DNA from: CALBPI01 sp039027435
Lineage (GTDB): Bacteria; Pseudomonadota; Gammaproteobacteria; Steroidobacterales; Woeseiaceae
NCBI GenBank assembly: GCA_039027435.1
Contig: JBCCKF010000001.1
Coordinates: 310,001-374,000 of the forward strand
DNA length: 64,000 nt
Direction: 5' to 3'
Both the position numbers and the translations under genes were made by a program. The stretch's first letter is position 1; the number at the start of each line of letters is the position of its first letter. Positions 8,537 through 17,296 of the stretch are shown here, piece by piece. The notes beneath the pieces are model-generated. The model searched no databases. It saw nothing but the letters and a program-made list of their open reading frames with translations, and was not told where the DNA came from.

Positions 8537-9658
8537 GTGAACAAACCTATCGTACCCGCGCTTTGCCTAATTGTTCTTACGCTATGCGGATGCTCTGCGT
8601 CGGCTAACGATAGCGAGGGCCTTGGCGACATCACCTTCACCCCCGGCACCACTGTCGATTTCGCGTTTGAGTCTGACGGTGTGACGCTGTCGGGCATCAT
8701 TGACGTACCAGAGGGCGACACTGAAGCACTGATCGTCATCGTCCACAGCTACGGCGAGACCGACGTTAGAAACTGGATCTCGTACTCACCCCAGCGAAAA
8801 CGGTTTAATGAGATGGGTATTGCCACGGTGCTTTGGGACAAGCCCGGGCTCGGTAGGAGCGAGGGCAAGTTCGATATCAACCAACCGGTACACGAGAGCG
8901 CTAAGGAAGTAGTAGATGCCATCGCTCACCTTCGCCGAATAGAAGCGCCCGGGGCTCAGAAAATCGGACTCTGGGGCGGTAGCCGTGCCGGATGGATCGC
9001 ACCCATCGCACTATCGCAGGACTCGGACATCGACTTCTGGATTTCGATAAGCGGCACCTCCGCCGAAGACAACTACACTTACCTGCTGCTATCGAATCTG
9101 CCTTACGAAGGCGGGACACCGGAACTTGCAGAGCAACTCGAGTCCGAGTGGCGGGAAGGCTGCAGGCTTTTCAGAACACAAGGTAGCTTTGCAGACTATT
9201 TGAAAGCGACCGAGACACTGCGAGCGAACGAGTACATCACCAACATGCGAGGTGATTGGCCGAACCGCGTGGAGTACGAGCTGCGTCAACTCACCTGCAA
9301 AGACGGGTCGTGCCCAAAGATGGATAACGACCTTTGCGAATACGTCTGGATCGAGGATTTCGACGAGATGCTGTCATCACTCGATATCCCGGTGCTTGCC
9401 CTCTTCGGTGAAAAAGATCTGAGTATCGACTGGCGTAAGACCAGGGACCTGTACATGAGGACCATTGGTCAGAACCCGAACGCATCGCTTTCTGTTCACT
9501 CATTTCCGGATGCAGACCATGGACTGAACATCGCCAAAACGGGCAGCATGAAAGAAATGAACGCCCTGCCCCAATGGATGAAGGTCAAGACCGACGGGTA
9601 TTTTGAAGTGCAGGAAACCTGGCTCCGAAACCAACTGACCAATACGGCTAGTCGCTGA
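8537..9658 (+). CDS. Lipoprotein alpha/beta hydrolase (serine hydrolase)
   Basis: A 373-aa protein with type II signal peptide (lipobox LCGC, Cys about 16). The hydrolase fold has nucleophile elbow WGGSRAGW (Ser about 149), acid in ALFGEKDLSIDW and His in FPDADHGL. It resembles the S9-like/BAAT-type serine hydrolases with a helical lid between strand 6 and the acid; substrate unknown. The start is GTG 8537 with a perfect AGGAGG 6 nt before. Its stop overlaps the convergent peptidase gene by 11 bp. Divergent from the DUF4097-like lipoprotein, with several dyads in between. Confidence 0.85.
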   Translation: MNKPIVPALCLIVLTLCGCSASANDSEGLGDITFTPGTTVDFAFESDGVTLSGIIDVPEGDTEALIVIVHSYGETDVRNWISYSPQRKRFNEMGIATVLWDKPGLGRSEGKFDINQPVHESAKEVVDAIAHLRRIEAPGAQKIGLWGGSRAGWIAPIALSQDSDIDFWISISGTSAEDNYTYLLLSNLPYEGGTPELAEQLESEWREGCRLFRTQGSFADYLKATETLRANEYITNMRGDWPNRVEYELRQLTCKDGSCPKMDNDLCEYVWIEDFDEMLSSLDIPVLALFGEKDLSIDWRKTRDLYMRTIGQNPNASLSVHSFPDADHGLNIAKTGSMKEMNALPQWMKVKTDGYFEVQETWLRNQLTNTASR

Positions 9659-11987
9659 AGCCCAGATGCTCGTCAAAGTAGTTGGTCATCGCTGTCGCCA
9701 AGTGCAGCTGAGTGCCCTCCCGCTCACGAATGCCGTGGGCGCGATTCGGGTAGGACAGGAAGTCAAACTGTCGGTTATGACGCACCAACTCATCGATCAA
9801 CCGCTCGCTGCCCTGATAGTGAACGTTGTCGTCACCCGTACCGTGAACCAGCAATAACTTGCCCTGCAGATTCTTCGCGTGCGTGATGGGCGACCCCTGC
9901 ACATATCCTTCTTCATGATCGGCGAGCAAACCCGAGTAGCGTTCCTGGTAAATCGCATCGTACAAGCGCTGATCGGGCACCGGCGCGCGTGATACGCCAA
10001 CCTGATACTGATCCGGGTAGCGGAACAGCATATTCAGCGTCATCGAACCACCACCGGAATGGCCCCAGATGCCGACCCGTTCGCTATCAATAAACGGAAA
10101 TTTCTTGTGCATTGCCGCCTGAGAATCCGACTGATCTCGCGACGACAAAATACCGATGCCACCGTACAGCGATTTCCGGAAGTCGCGACCCCGCAACGAA
10201 GGTGTGCCGCGATTGTCGACCGAGGCGACGACATATCCCTTCTGCGCCATCATCAAATGCCATATGCCGCCAAGACCACGCCATGAATCCAGAACCGTTT
10301 GGCCTGCCACCTCGCCATAAACATAGTTGACGATCGGATATTTTTGCTTCGGATCAAAACCGACGGGATAGATCAGGTACCCATCCAGCGTAAGCCCATC
10401 CTGCGCCTCCACCTGGAAGAACTCATGCTTCCCGAGTTTCAGCTGCTCGAGTCTGTCGATCAGCTCCTGATTGTCCTCAAACGTCTGCAACACGCGATGA
10501 TCGTCAATCGCGATCAATCGGTATTGCGGCGGCTGCAAGAACGATGAATGCGTGTGGACCGCAAACCGAGCATCCTCAGAGAGCTTGTAAGCGTTGGTCC
10601 CAGAGTAGTTCTCCGGCGTCAGCCTTTCTTTCTCTCCGTTGCCATCAAGCGGCGCGCGGTAAAGATAGCGTTGCGTCATGTTGTCTGGGGACGCCGCAAA
10701 GTAGAGCCAACCGCCCTCCTTATCGACTTTCAGAAGACTCGCAACATCGTAGTCGCCCGGCGTCAGATCCGTGATCGTCTCGCCGTCACGAGAAACCTTG
10801 TGCACATGGCGCCATCCGCTGCGCTCAGAAATAAAGGTGAACGCGGCGCCGTCATCCAGCCACTCGACGTCATGGAAATCGTCCAGGTAGTCCGCATCCT
10901 GATCAACGAAGATGCGCTTGCTCTCCCCGCTGATCGCCTCAACAATATAGACCTGGTTCGTGTCTTGTTTGCGATTGACGTGCTGTAGCAACAACTCATC
11001 ACTATTCTCAGTCCATTGCATTCGAGGAATGTAGTTGTCGCGAGGATCGCCCGGCACATAAGACCAAGCGGTATTACGTGTCGTAAGAGATACAACACCG
11101 ATACGCGCAGCAGAAATCGTCTCGCCCACTTTCGGATAAGGAATCTCGGTCAGGGTCGGGTAGAGCGAGTCCGTGTTGTTGATCAACGTGAAATTCTTCA
11201 CGCCGGAGGTATCAAACTGCCAGTACGCGATCCGCGAGCTGTCGGGGCTCCAGCGGAACCCGTCCCGAATACTGAACTCCTCTTCGTAGGCCCAGCTCAT
11301 GATGCCGTTGATGATCGAGTCGTTTTCCCGGCGCGTCAGCTGGCTGATCTCGCCGCTTTTTAGATCTTCAACGAAGAGATTCGCCTCACGCACGTAAGCG
11401 ACCTTGTTGCTGTCGGGTGAGATTTTCGCGAACTGCATCGTGCTCGGCTTCGCATCCGGTCCACCGAGCGTCACGATCTCGCCAGACTCGAGATCAAGCA
11501 CTGAATAGTCACCGCGCGACTTCACTCGCCAGACGCGAACGCTATTCGTATAGAGCAGAATCTTGCTTTGATCTTTCGACCAGGCGTAATCATCAATGAC
11601 CAGTGGCTTGTCGCCACCAGGCGGCACGAGATCAGCGGCCGAAAGAATCACGGTGCGCTCGAGCGTCTCAAAATCGTAGCTAACAAGATCCTTCGGATGT
11701 TCAACGAGGTCACCATTCTCATCGACGGCCATCTCAGCGTCTTCGTAGTCGGGGCTGGTTTCCAGCACCGTGAACGAGGTGCCGTCGGGATGCCAGCGCG
11801 ATGCTACCGGCTGCTCCGCATCGTAGAGGCGATCGCGGAATATGGCTTCAGTGGTGATCGTTTCCTCGGGCGTCATCTTTACCACCTTTGCTTTTTGATC
11901 TTGTGCCTGCTGCCCACAACCGGCAAGCGAGAGGGTCATCAACACAGGCACCAGCGCCATTCGTTTCGATAGGAATCGTGATTTCAT
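9648..11987 (-). CDS. Dipeptidyl peptidase IV, S9B family lipoprotein
   Basis: A 779-aa exopeptidase of the prolyl oligopeptidase clan. Lipobox LAGC (Cys about 24) predicts lipidation. An N-terminal beta-propeller (about residues 60-500) carries the paired glutamates in WAYEEEFSIRDGFRWSPDSS that bind the substrate N-terminus, and the family sequence YWQFDTSGVKNFTLINNTDS. The C-terminal hydrolase domain has GHSGGGS (Ser about 642), GTGDDNVH (Asp about 718) and RAHGI (His about 751). DPP IV releases X-Pro dipeptides from peptides; here it would act in the periplasm on imported oligopeptides. No partner genes adjacent. Confidence 0.95.
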   Translation of the reverse strand: MKSRFLSKRMALVPVLMTLSLAGCGQQAQDQKAKVVKMTPEETITTEAIFRDRLYDAEQPVASRWHPDGTSFTVLETSPDYEDAEMAVDENGDLVEHPKDLVSYDFETLERTVILSAADLVPPGGDKPLVIDDYAWSKDQSKILLYTNSVRVWRVKSRGDYSVLDLESGEIVTLGGPDAKPSTMQFAKISPDSNKVAYVREANLFVEDLKSGEISQLTRRENDSIINGIMSWAYEEEFSIRDGFRWSPDSSRIAYWQFDTSGVKNFTLINNTDSLYPTLTEIPYPKVGETISAARIGVVSLTTRNTAWSYVPGDPRDNYIPRMQWTENSDELLLQHVNRKQDTNQVYIVEAISGESKRIFVDQDADYLDDFHDVEWLDDGAAFTFISERSGWRHVHKVSRDGETITDLTPGDYDVASLLKVDKEGGWLYFAASPDNMTQRYLYRAPLDGNGEKERLTPENYSGTNAYKLSEDARFAVHTHSSFLQPPQYRLIAIDDHRVLQTFEDNQELIDRLEQLKLGKHEFFQVEAQDGLTLDGYLIYPVGFDPKQKYPIVNYVYGEVAGQTVLDSWRGLGGIWHLMMAQKGYVVASVDNRGTPSLRGRDFRKSLYGGIGILSSRDQSDSQAAMHKKFPFIDSERVGIWGHSGGGSMTLNMLFRYPDQYQVGVSRAPVPDQRLYDAIYQERYSGLLADHEEGYVQGSPITHAKNLQGKLLLVHGTGDDNVHYQGSERLIDELVRHNRQFDFLSYPNRAHGIREREGTQLHLATAMTNYFDEHLGFSD

Positions 11988-12022
11988 AGTGTTCTCATAT
12001 CGCTGGCAGCAAACTAGCTGCT

Positions 12023-12508
12023 TCAGGAAGGATCGGTTTCGGGTTGAGCAATAAACAGTGCCGCGAGCGCGAAGCCAGCAGCGAATCGGAATGCCAATGG
12101 GCCTGCGCCTCCTTCAGGCCCGAAGAATGCGAAGAACACACCTTCTGCCATCACGTTAAAGCCAAAGAACGTCAACGCGAACGCCAAACCCGCACCAACG
12201 ATAGCCCAGCGCTTCGCGGCAATAAACTCACCTGAGCTCGCTCGAGTTTTCGCGAGCATTCGAATGCCGCCAACACCGCAAATCAATCCGGCGAGTTTGC
12301 CGAGCACGATGACGAGCACTCCTGTGCCAACCACCAGCGCGTTGGTGGTTGCCCAAGGAGGGCCCATACCCTCCGGCACAGCGGCCATGCTCGTGACTTT
12401 TTCAACAGTAGCGTAAACACTCGAAAGTGCGGCGAGATTACTTACGAGTCCGATAAGACCCCAAACTCCAATGGCGAGTGCTACCGCCACTTTCGTGATC
12501 CGAATCAC
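12023..12508 (-). CDS. DUF2165-like small integral membrane protein
   Basis: A 161-aa protein with four predicted membrane helices (about residues 5-28, 58-82, 100-122, 135-152). The layout, including a conserved Asn in the first helix and a periplasmic loop with WATTNALV, resembles DUF2165. No active-site residues visible. Its ATG overlaps the stop of the upstream SnoaL-like gene (ATGA, 12505-12508), so the two are translationally coupled. Function unknown. Confidence 0.7.
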   Translation of the reverse strand: MIRITKVAVALAIGVWGLIGLVSNLAALSSVYATVEKVTSMAAVPEGMGPPWATTNALVVGTGVLVIVLGKLAGLICGVGGIRMLAKTRASSGEFIAAKRWAIVGAGLAFALTFFGFNVMAEGVFFAFFGPEGGAGPLAFRFAAGFALAALFIAQPETDPS

Positions 12509-12996
12509 TGCGCACCCGGCGATACGTTCGAGTTAAATGCGTCCCGATGAATCTTCCATCCGCCATCGCTTTGTCGCTTGAAGATCGTCAAGAACTTGCC
12601 ATCGACCGGAATCGCGGCGCCACCATCTTTCGGTGTGAACGTGCCAACGTAAGTGCCTCGGGAATACGCCCAGTCACCCATGACCTGCGTCTCTTCGTTC
12701 GAGATTCTCATATCAACCGCGAACATCGCCAGAGCTGCACCGTTGCGTTCTCGCAGCTGTTCTGCGCCGAAAACAGACGGCTCGTTGGGTGGCATCTGCA
12801 CCCCGTCTTCGGTCCACAAAGACAGCCACGCGTCGATATCCCCGGCCTTCGCCGCCGCCGCGTAGTTCGCCCACAACGTATCGATCGCCGCGTGGTCGGC
12901 CTCTTCGTGCTCATCGTCCGCGTGAACTGGAACGGTGCTTAGTGCCAACGCGGTCAGCACGGCCAGCACGTATCTGCCTACCAAAGCCGTCTTCAT
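12505..12996 (-). CDS. Secreted DUF4440/SnoaL-like (NTF2 fold) protein
   Basis: A 163-aa protein with a type I signal peptide (cleavage near VHADD). The mature domain has the NTF2-like signature: IDTLWANYAAAAKAGDIDAW, then LWTEDGVQMPPNEPSVFGAE, and a C-terminal beta sheet ending in WKIHRDAFNSN. This matches the DUF4440 branch of the SnoaL superfamily. These small pockets bind diverse ligands, some are isomerases; no specific reaction can be assigned. First gene of a two-gene operon with the membrane protein downstream; divergent from katG across 164 bp. Confidence 0.8.
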   Translation of the reverse strand: MKTALVGRYVLAVLTALALSTVPVHADDEHEEADHAAIDTLWANYAAAAKAGDIDAWLSLWTEDGVQMPPNEPSVFGAEQLRERNGAALAMFAVDMRISNEETQVMGDWAYSRGTYVGTFTPKDGGAAIPVDGKFLTIFKRQSDGGWKIHRDAFNSNVSPGAQ

Positions 12997-13100
12997 GATG
13001 TACTCCCGAATTTCCCCGCGGCCATCCTAACACCCACCGATCGGCCTGCAAGCAACGAGGCTCGATTCAGAAAAACTATGGAGACGGTTCGAAAAACTGA

Positions 13101-13130
13101 TTTCACGCTCAGGAAATCTGGCTCTATGCT
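13101..13130 (+). promoter_or_regulatory. katG: Possible sigma70-type promoter of katG
   Basis: TTCACG (13102-13107) and TATGCT (13125-13130) are separated by 17 bp, and lie about 30 bp upstream of the katG start. Both hexamers are imperfect, so this is a weak call; no OxyR site was recognised with confidence. Confidence 0.3.
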
Positions 13131-13160
13131 CATTCTCAACACTTGGAGGAGGGACTTGCT

Positions 13161-15332
13161 ATGAGCGCAAATGTGAAGGACGCGGTTTGCCCAGTGATGC
13201 ACGGTGGGAACACGACGGCTGAAAAACCGGTGACCAAATGGTGGCCGAAGACTCTGAATCTCGACATCTTGCATCAGCATGGTTCTCGTACCAATCCGAT
13301 GGATGCGGACTACGACCACCGAGCGGCGGTTAAGGCACTCGACTTTGAGGCCGTCAAGGCGGATGTACGCGCCCTTCTGACCGATAGCCAGGAATGGTGG
13401 CCCGCCGACTGGGGGCACTATGGTGGCCTAATGATCCGACTCGCATGGCATTCAGCCGGCTCTTACCGAACAGGCGACGGCCGCGGTGGTGCGGGCCATG
13501 GCAACATCCGCTTCGCGCCGCTGAACTCATGGCCGGACAACGCGAGTCTCGATAAAGCACGTCGCCTCTTGTGGCCGGCAAAGAAAAAATACGGTAACGC
13601 GCTAAGTTGGGCCGACCTGATCATTCTCGCCGGCAACATGGCGTACGAGTCCATGGGGCTCAAGACGTTCGGTTTCGGCTTCGGGCGTGAGGACATCTGG
13701 GGTCCTGAGGAGGATGTGTATTGGGGTGCCGAGGAGCAATTCCTTGCACCGAGCGAGAATCGCTACGAGAACCTCGACGACGCGAGCAGCCTCGAAAACC
13801 CACTAGCAGCCGTCCACATGGGTCTCATCTATGTGAACCCGGAAGGTGTCAACGGACAGCCTGATCCTGCGCGTACCGCTCAGCATGTTCGCGAGACCTT
13901 TGGCCGCATGGCGATGAACGACGAAGAGACGGCGGCGCTCACCTGCGGCGGACATACCGTCGGTAAGGCACATGGGCGCGGCGCAGGTGACAACATCGGT
14001 GTCGCCCCCGAAGCAGCAGGTGTACACGAGCAAGGCCTTGGATGGTCCAACCCGGACCAGGATGGCAAGGCGACCAATGCGTTTACCTCGGGCATTGAAG
14101 GCGCCTGGACCAAGCACCCCACACAATGGGACATGGGCTACTTCGATTTGTTGTTCGGCTACGAATGGGAGCTGCGCAAATCGCCCGCCGGCGCGTGGCA
14201 ATGGGAGCCGATCGATATTAAGGACGAAGACAAGCCGGTGGATCCGACGGATCCGGAGGTTCGCCACAACCCGATCATGACCGATGCGGACATGGCGATG
14301 AAGATCGATCCGGCCTACAACGTGATTTGTCAGAAATTCATGGCGGACCCGGAGTACTTCGCGGACACGTTCGCACGCGCATGGTTCAAGCTGACGCACC
14401 GTGATATGGGTCCGCGCGCGAACTACCTTGGTCCGGACGTACCGGCAGAAGATCTGATCTGGCAGGACCCGATCACCGCCGGCAATACCGACTACGATAT
14501 CGATGCGATCAAGCAACAGATCGCGGCCTCCGGTCTCACGGTCGCTGAGCTGATCAGTACCGCCTGGGATAGTGCGCGTACGTTCCGCGGTTCCGACAAT
14601 CGCGGTGGTGCGAACGGTGCACGCATTCGGCTTGCCCCGCAAAAAGACTGGCTCGGTAACGAACCGGAGCGACTGGCACGCGTACTCGCGGTACTGGAGC
14701 CCATTGCGAGCGCGAACAATGCCTCGATCGCAGACACGATCGTACTCGCCGGGAATGTGGGTCTTGAAAAGGCAATAGCCGACGCCGGATTTAACGGAGT
14801 CGTGCCATTCACTCCGGGTCGCGGTGACGCGTCGCAGGCACAAACCGATGTCGCGTCGTTCGGTCCTCTGGAGCCCGCTGCAGATGGCTTCCGTAACTTC
14901 GAAAAAGCGAAGTACGCGGTGAGTCCGGAAGAGATGCTGTTGGATCGTGCGCAACTACTCGGATTAACCGCTGCGGAAATGACGGTACTCGTCGGCGGCT
15001 TGCGTGTATTGGGCGCCAACTACGGCAATAGTACACACGGCGTCTTCACGAAACGTCCCGGCCAACTATCCACGGACTTTTTCACGGTGCTGACCGACAT
15101 GTCGTATCGCTGGGCACCAGTGGCAGATGGCACCTACGAGATTCGTGATCGCCGCAATGACGAAGTCATCTTTACCGCGACCAGCACAGACCTCGTATTC
15201 GGCTCCAACTCGATTCTGCGAGCGTATGCCGAGGTCTATGCGCAAGACGACAACGCAGAGAAGTTCGTACGCGACTTTGTCGCCACATGGACCAAGGTAA
15301 TGAACGCAGACCGCTTCGATCTTATCGACTGA
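13161..15332 (+). CDS. katG: Catalase-peroxidase KatG
   Basis: A 723-aa bifunctional haem catalase-peroxidase, detoxifying H2O2. The N-terminal domain has the distal site RLAWHSAGSYRTGDGRGG (Trp and His near residues 96-98), the Tyr of the Met-Tyr-Trp adduct in GLIYVNPEG (about 222), a candidate adduct Met in GRMAMNDEE (about 249), and proximal His in CGGHTVGKAHG (about 264). The C-terminal half is the usual inactive duplicated domain. Length is typical. Start ATG 13161 is preceded by GGAGGAGGG at 8 nt; the in-frame ATG 13143 precedes that site. Monocistronic, ending in a perfect hairpin. Confidence 0.98.
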   Translation: MSANVKDAVCPVMHGGNTTAEKPVTKWWPKTLNLDILHQHGSRTNPMDADYDHRAAVKALDFEAVKADVRALLTDSQEWWPADWGHYGGLMIRLAWHSAGSYRTGDGRGGAGHGNIRFAPLNSWPDNASLDKARRLLWPAKKKYGNALSWADLIILAGNMAYESMGLKTFGFGFGREDIWGPEEDVYWGAEEQFLAPSENRYENLDDASSLENPLAAVHMGLIYVNPEGVNGQPDPARTAQHVRETFGRMAMNDEETAALTCGGHTVGKAHGRGAGDNIGVAPEAAGVHEQGLGWSNPDQDGKATNAFTSGIEGAWTKHPTQWDMGYFDLLFGYEWELRKSPAGAWQWEPIDIKDEDKPVDPTDPEVRHNPIMTDADMAMKIDPAYNVICQKFMADPEYFADTFARAWFKLTHRDMGPRANYLGPDVPAEDLIWQDPITAGNTDYDIDAIKQQIAASGLTVAELISTAWDSARTFRGSDNRGGANGARIRLAPQKDWLGNEPERLARVLAVLEPIASANNASIADTIVLAGNVGLEKAIADAGFNGVVPFTPGRGDASQAQTDVASFGPLEPAADGFRNFEKAKYAVSPEEMLLDRAQLLGLTAAEMTVLVGGLRVLGANYGNSTHGVFTKRPGQLSTDFFTVLTDMSYRWAPVADGTYEIRDRRNDEVIFTATSTDLVFGSNSILRAYAEVYAQDDNAEKFVRDFVATWTKVMNADRFDLID

Positions 15333-15341
15333 TCGAAGCGG
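15311..15341. terminator. Hairpin spanning the katG stop codon
   Basis: A perfect 11-bp inverted repeat (CCGCTTCGATC at 15311-15321 and GATCGAAGCGG at 15331-15341) with a 9-nt loop. The katG TGA (15330-15332) straddles loop and right arm, so the left arm is coding. Only a short T-run follows (15346-15348). It sits between katG and the convergent receptor gene and could serve both directions. Confidence 0.55.
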
Positions 15342-15353
15342 TCGCGTTTGCGA

Positions 15354-17237
15354 TCAGAAGCGAGTACCGAACAACACCCCAAACGTGCGGGCCGCGCTGT
15401 AGCTGACGGTCTGGCCGTCCCAAACAACAAAGTCATTATCAGCGAGGTTGCGAATGTAGAAACTGCCGTACCAGGATTCACTGTCGTAACGGACACTGGT
15501 GTTAAACACGACGCGCTCGTCGTTCTCGAAGGTATTCGCGGCGCCGGGGAAAGAGCTATCCTGGTAGTTCAGGTTTAAGTCCCACGCGAGACTATCAGCG
15601 GCATACCACGTAGCACCGATGTTGCCGGACCACTCGGGTGCGAATGGGAACACGTTGCCTGAGAAATCTCCGATCTCACCCGCATCAAAATCGTCAAATA
15701 CGCTGTCGTTATAGGCGGCCGACAGATAAACGTTGAGGTCATTAAGCGGCGTCCAGTCGATCATGCCTTCTACGCCACGCTGGGTAGATGTGCCGGCGTT
15801 GCGGATCACATTGAAGTTCGAACCCTCTTCACGCACGCTGACCTGCTGGTCTTCCCATTCGGTGTAGAACACGTTCGCCATGATGTTGACCGAATCCCAC
15901 AGATTCTCGGCACGCCAGGCGAACTCAATGGTTTGTGTGAATTCCGGGTCATAGGTGAATGCACCGGATTCGATACTGAGTGCCACGCCACCCGCTCGAT
16001 AATCCTCCTTGTAGACGAGGCTAAGATTGTGGCTGTCGTTTACCTGCCAGGTCGCGGCGAGGCTCGGTAGGAACTCAATAAAGTCGGTGTCGCCGTTGAT
16101 GTCACCGAGAATGAGCGGCAACAGCATGGTGTTAGCTTCGGTCGAGGCGGTAATGTCTTGGTCCTCGGAATCCACACGCATGCCGATACGTAACGACACA
16201 TCTCCAAACGCACGCTCATACTCACCGAACAATGCAAAGTTTTGTCGGTCACCGTCAGTGCCAGAGGCAATGACGATCTCCGGTGGGAACAACGGCAGGA
16301 ATTGCGGCGGAATGAGCCCGAATGCAACCAATGCAGCGGGGTCTGTGACTACATCGTTGACCGATTCGAAGGATTGGGTTTCGCTCCAGAATCCCAGAAG
16401 AAAGTCCTGATTCTCGCCCTGATAACTCAGCAGCACTTCAGCCGTGAGGTTTTCTCTATCAGTGTCTCCGCGCGTAAATTGGCCAGGCGCCGCTGTACCG
16501 TCAAAATCATTGAGTAGATCGGTTTCCTCTTCAAGATAGGTCACCGTGGTACGCAGCGAGTAGCGATCGCTGATGGTCCAATCAAGACTTTGAGCAATCG
16601 ATTGCACGTGGTTTTCGCGAACCTCCTCAACATCCGTCGGACGATTACGTACTTCAAGCGGTAATGCACCCGGGAAAAACTCCGGACGCAACACGTAGGT
16701 GTTGCCTTCTAAGGTCTCACTGCTATTGAACGTAGTCACCGCGCGGATCGATGAATCGTCGGTGGTGTACAGCAACTTGAATCGACCGTTGGTGCGGTCT
16801 TCCGGATTGTTGAAATCATTGCGCGTCGTGTTGATGACGTAGCCATCAAAATCGTCGCGGTTGATTACAGCTCGTACCGCAAAGTTGTCACCGAGCGGCT
16901 GGTTGACCATGCCATTCACCTGATAACCATTAGAACTGTGTTGTTCCCCGTATTTGAATCCCCCCTGTATCGCTGCCTCCTGCTCGAAGGACGGATCGTT
17001 CGTGCGGATCTCAATGGTCCCGACCATCGCTGAGCCACCGCGACTGGTCGATTGCCCACCACGGAACACCTCCACTTGCTGTGCATCGAACAAGTTGAAG
17101 GGATCGCGACGAATTGCGTCAGGTGTCTGGCGAACACCATCGAGGAACACCGAAAGCGTACTACCGAACGTCGTCCCGCCGGAGGCACCAAGATGGCTGA
17201 CCCCGCGAATCGCGAAGCCACCGTCATCGTACTGCAT
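15354..17237 (-). CDS. TonB-dependent receptor, apparently missing its 5' end
   Basis: An outer-membrane receptor: plug fragment with FAIRGV, VFLDGVRQTPDAIRRDP, QQVEVFRGGQSTSRGG and TIEIRTNDP, followed by a beta-barrel of about 500 residues ending YSAARTFGVLFGTRF with terminal Phe. It would import a siderophore, cobalamin, sugar or other ligand. The first ATG (17237) is inside the plug: there is no signal peptide, TonB box or Shine-Dalgarno. The frame continues upstream without start codon context into the 3' end of the LysR gene. Either a 5' deletion made it a pseudogene or the start is unconventional. Confidence 0.8.
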   Translation of the reverse strand: MQYDDGGFAIRGVSHLGASGGTTFGSTLSVFLDGVRQTPDAIRRDPFNLFDAQQVEVFRGGQSTSRGGSAMVGTIEIRTNDPSFEQEAAIQGGFKYGEQHSSNGYQVNGMVNQPLGDNFAVRAVINRDDFDGYVINTTRNDFNNPEDRTNGRFKLLYTTDDSSIRAVTTFNSSETLEGNTYVLRPEFFPGALPLEVRNRPTDVEEVRENHVQSIAQSLDWTISDRYSLRTTVTYLEEETDLLNDFDGTAAPGQFTRGDTDRENLTAEVLLSYQGENQDFLLGFWSETQSFESVNDVVTDPAALVAFGLIPPQFLPLFPPEIVIASGTDGDRQNFALFGEYERAFGDVSLRIGMRVDSEDQDITASTEANTMLLPLILGDINGDTDFIEFLPSLAATWQVNDSHNLSLVYKEDYRAGGVALSIESGAFTYDPEFTQTIEFAWRAENLWDSVNIMANVFYTEWEDQQVSVREEGSNFNVIRNAGTSTQRGVEGMIDWTPLNDLNVYLSAAYNDSVFDDFDAGEIGDFSGNVFPFAPEWSGNIGATWYAADSLAWDLNLNYQDSSFPGAANTFENDERVVFNTSVRYDSESWYGSFYIRNLADNDFVVWDGQTVSYSAARTFGVLFGTRF

Positions 17238-17296
17238 GACGCCCGGCGTTCGCTCGATGACATCCTCATTCGCAACAAGTAACGTTATTGAATCGT

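Noticed and set aside
8407..8739. Upstream extension of the DUF4097-like lipoprotein frame
   Set aside because: It would put about 110 unconserved residues before a clean lipoprotein signal peptide and overlaps the divergent hydrolase.
13803..14954. 383-codon minus-strand ORF inside katG
   Set aside because: KatG is unambiguous on the other strand; the long shadow frame arises from high GC content and codon bias.
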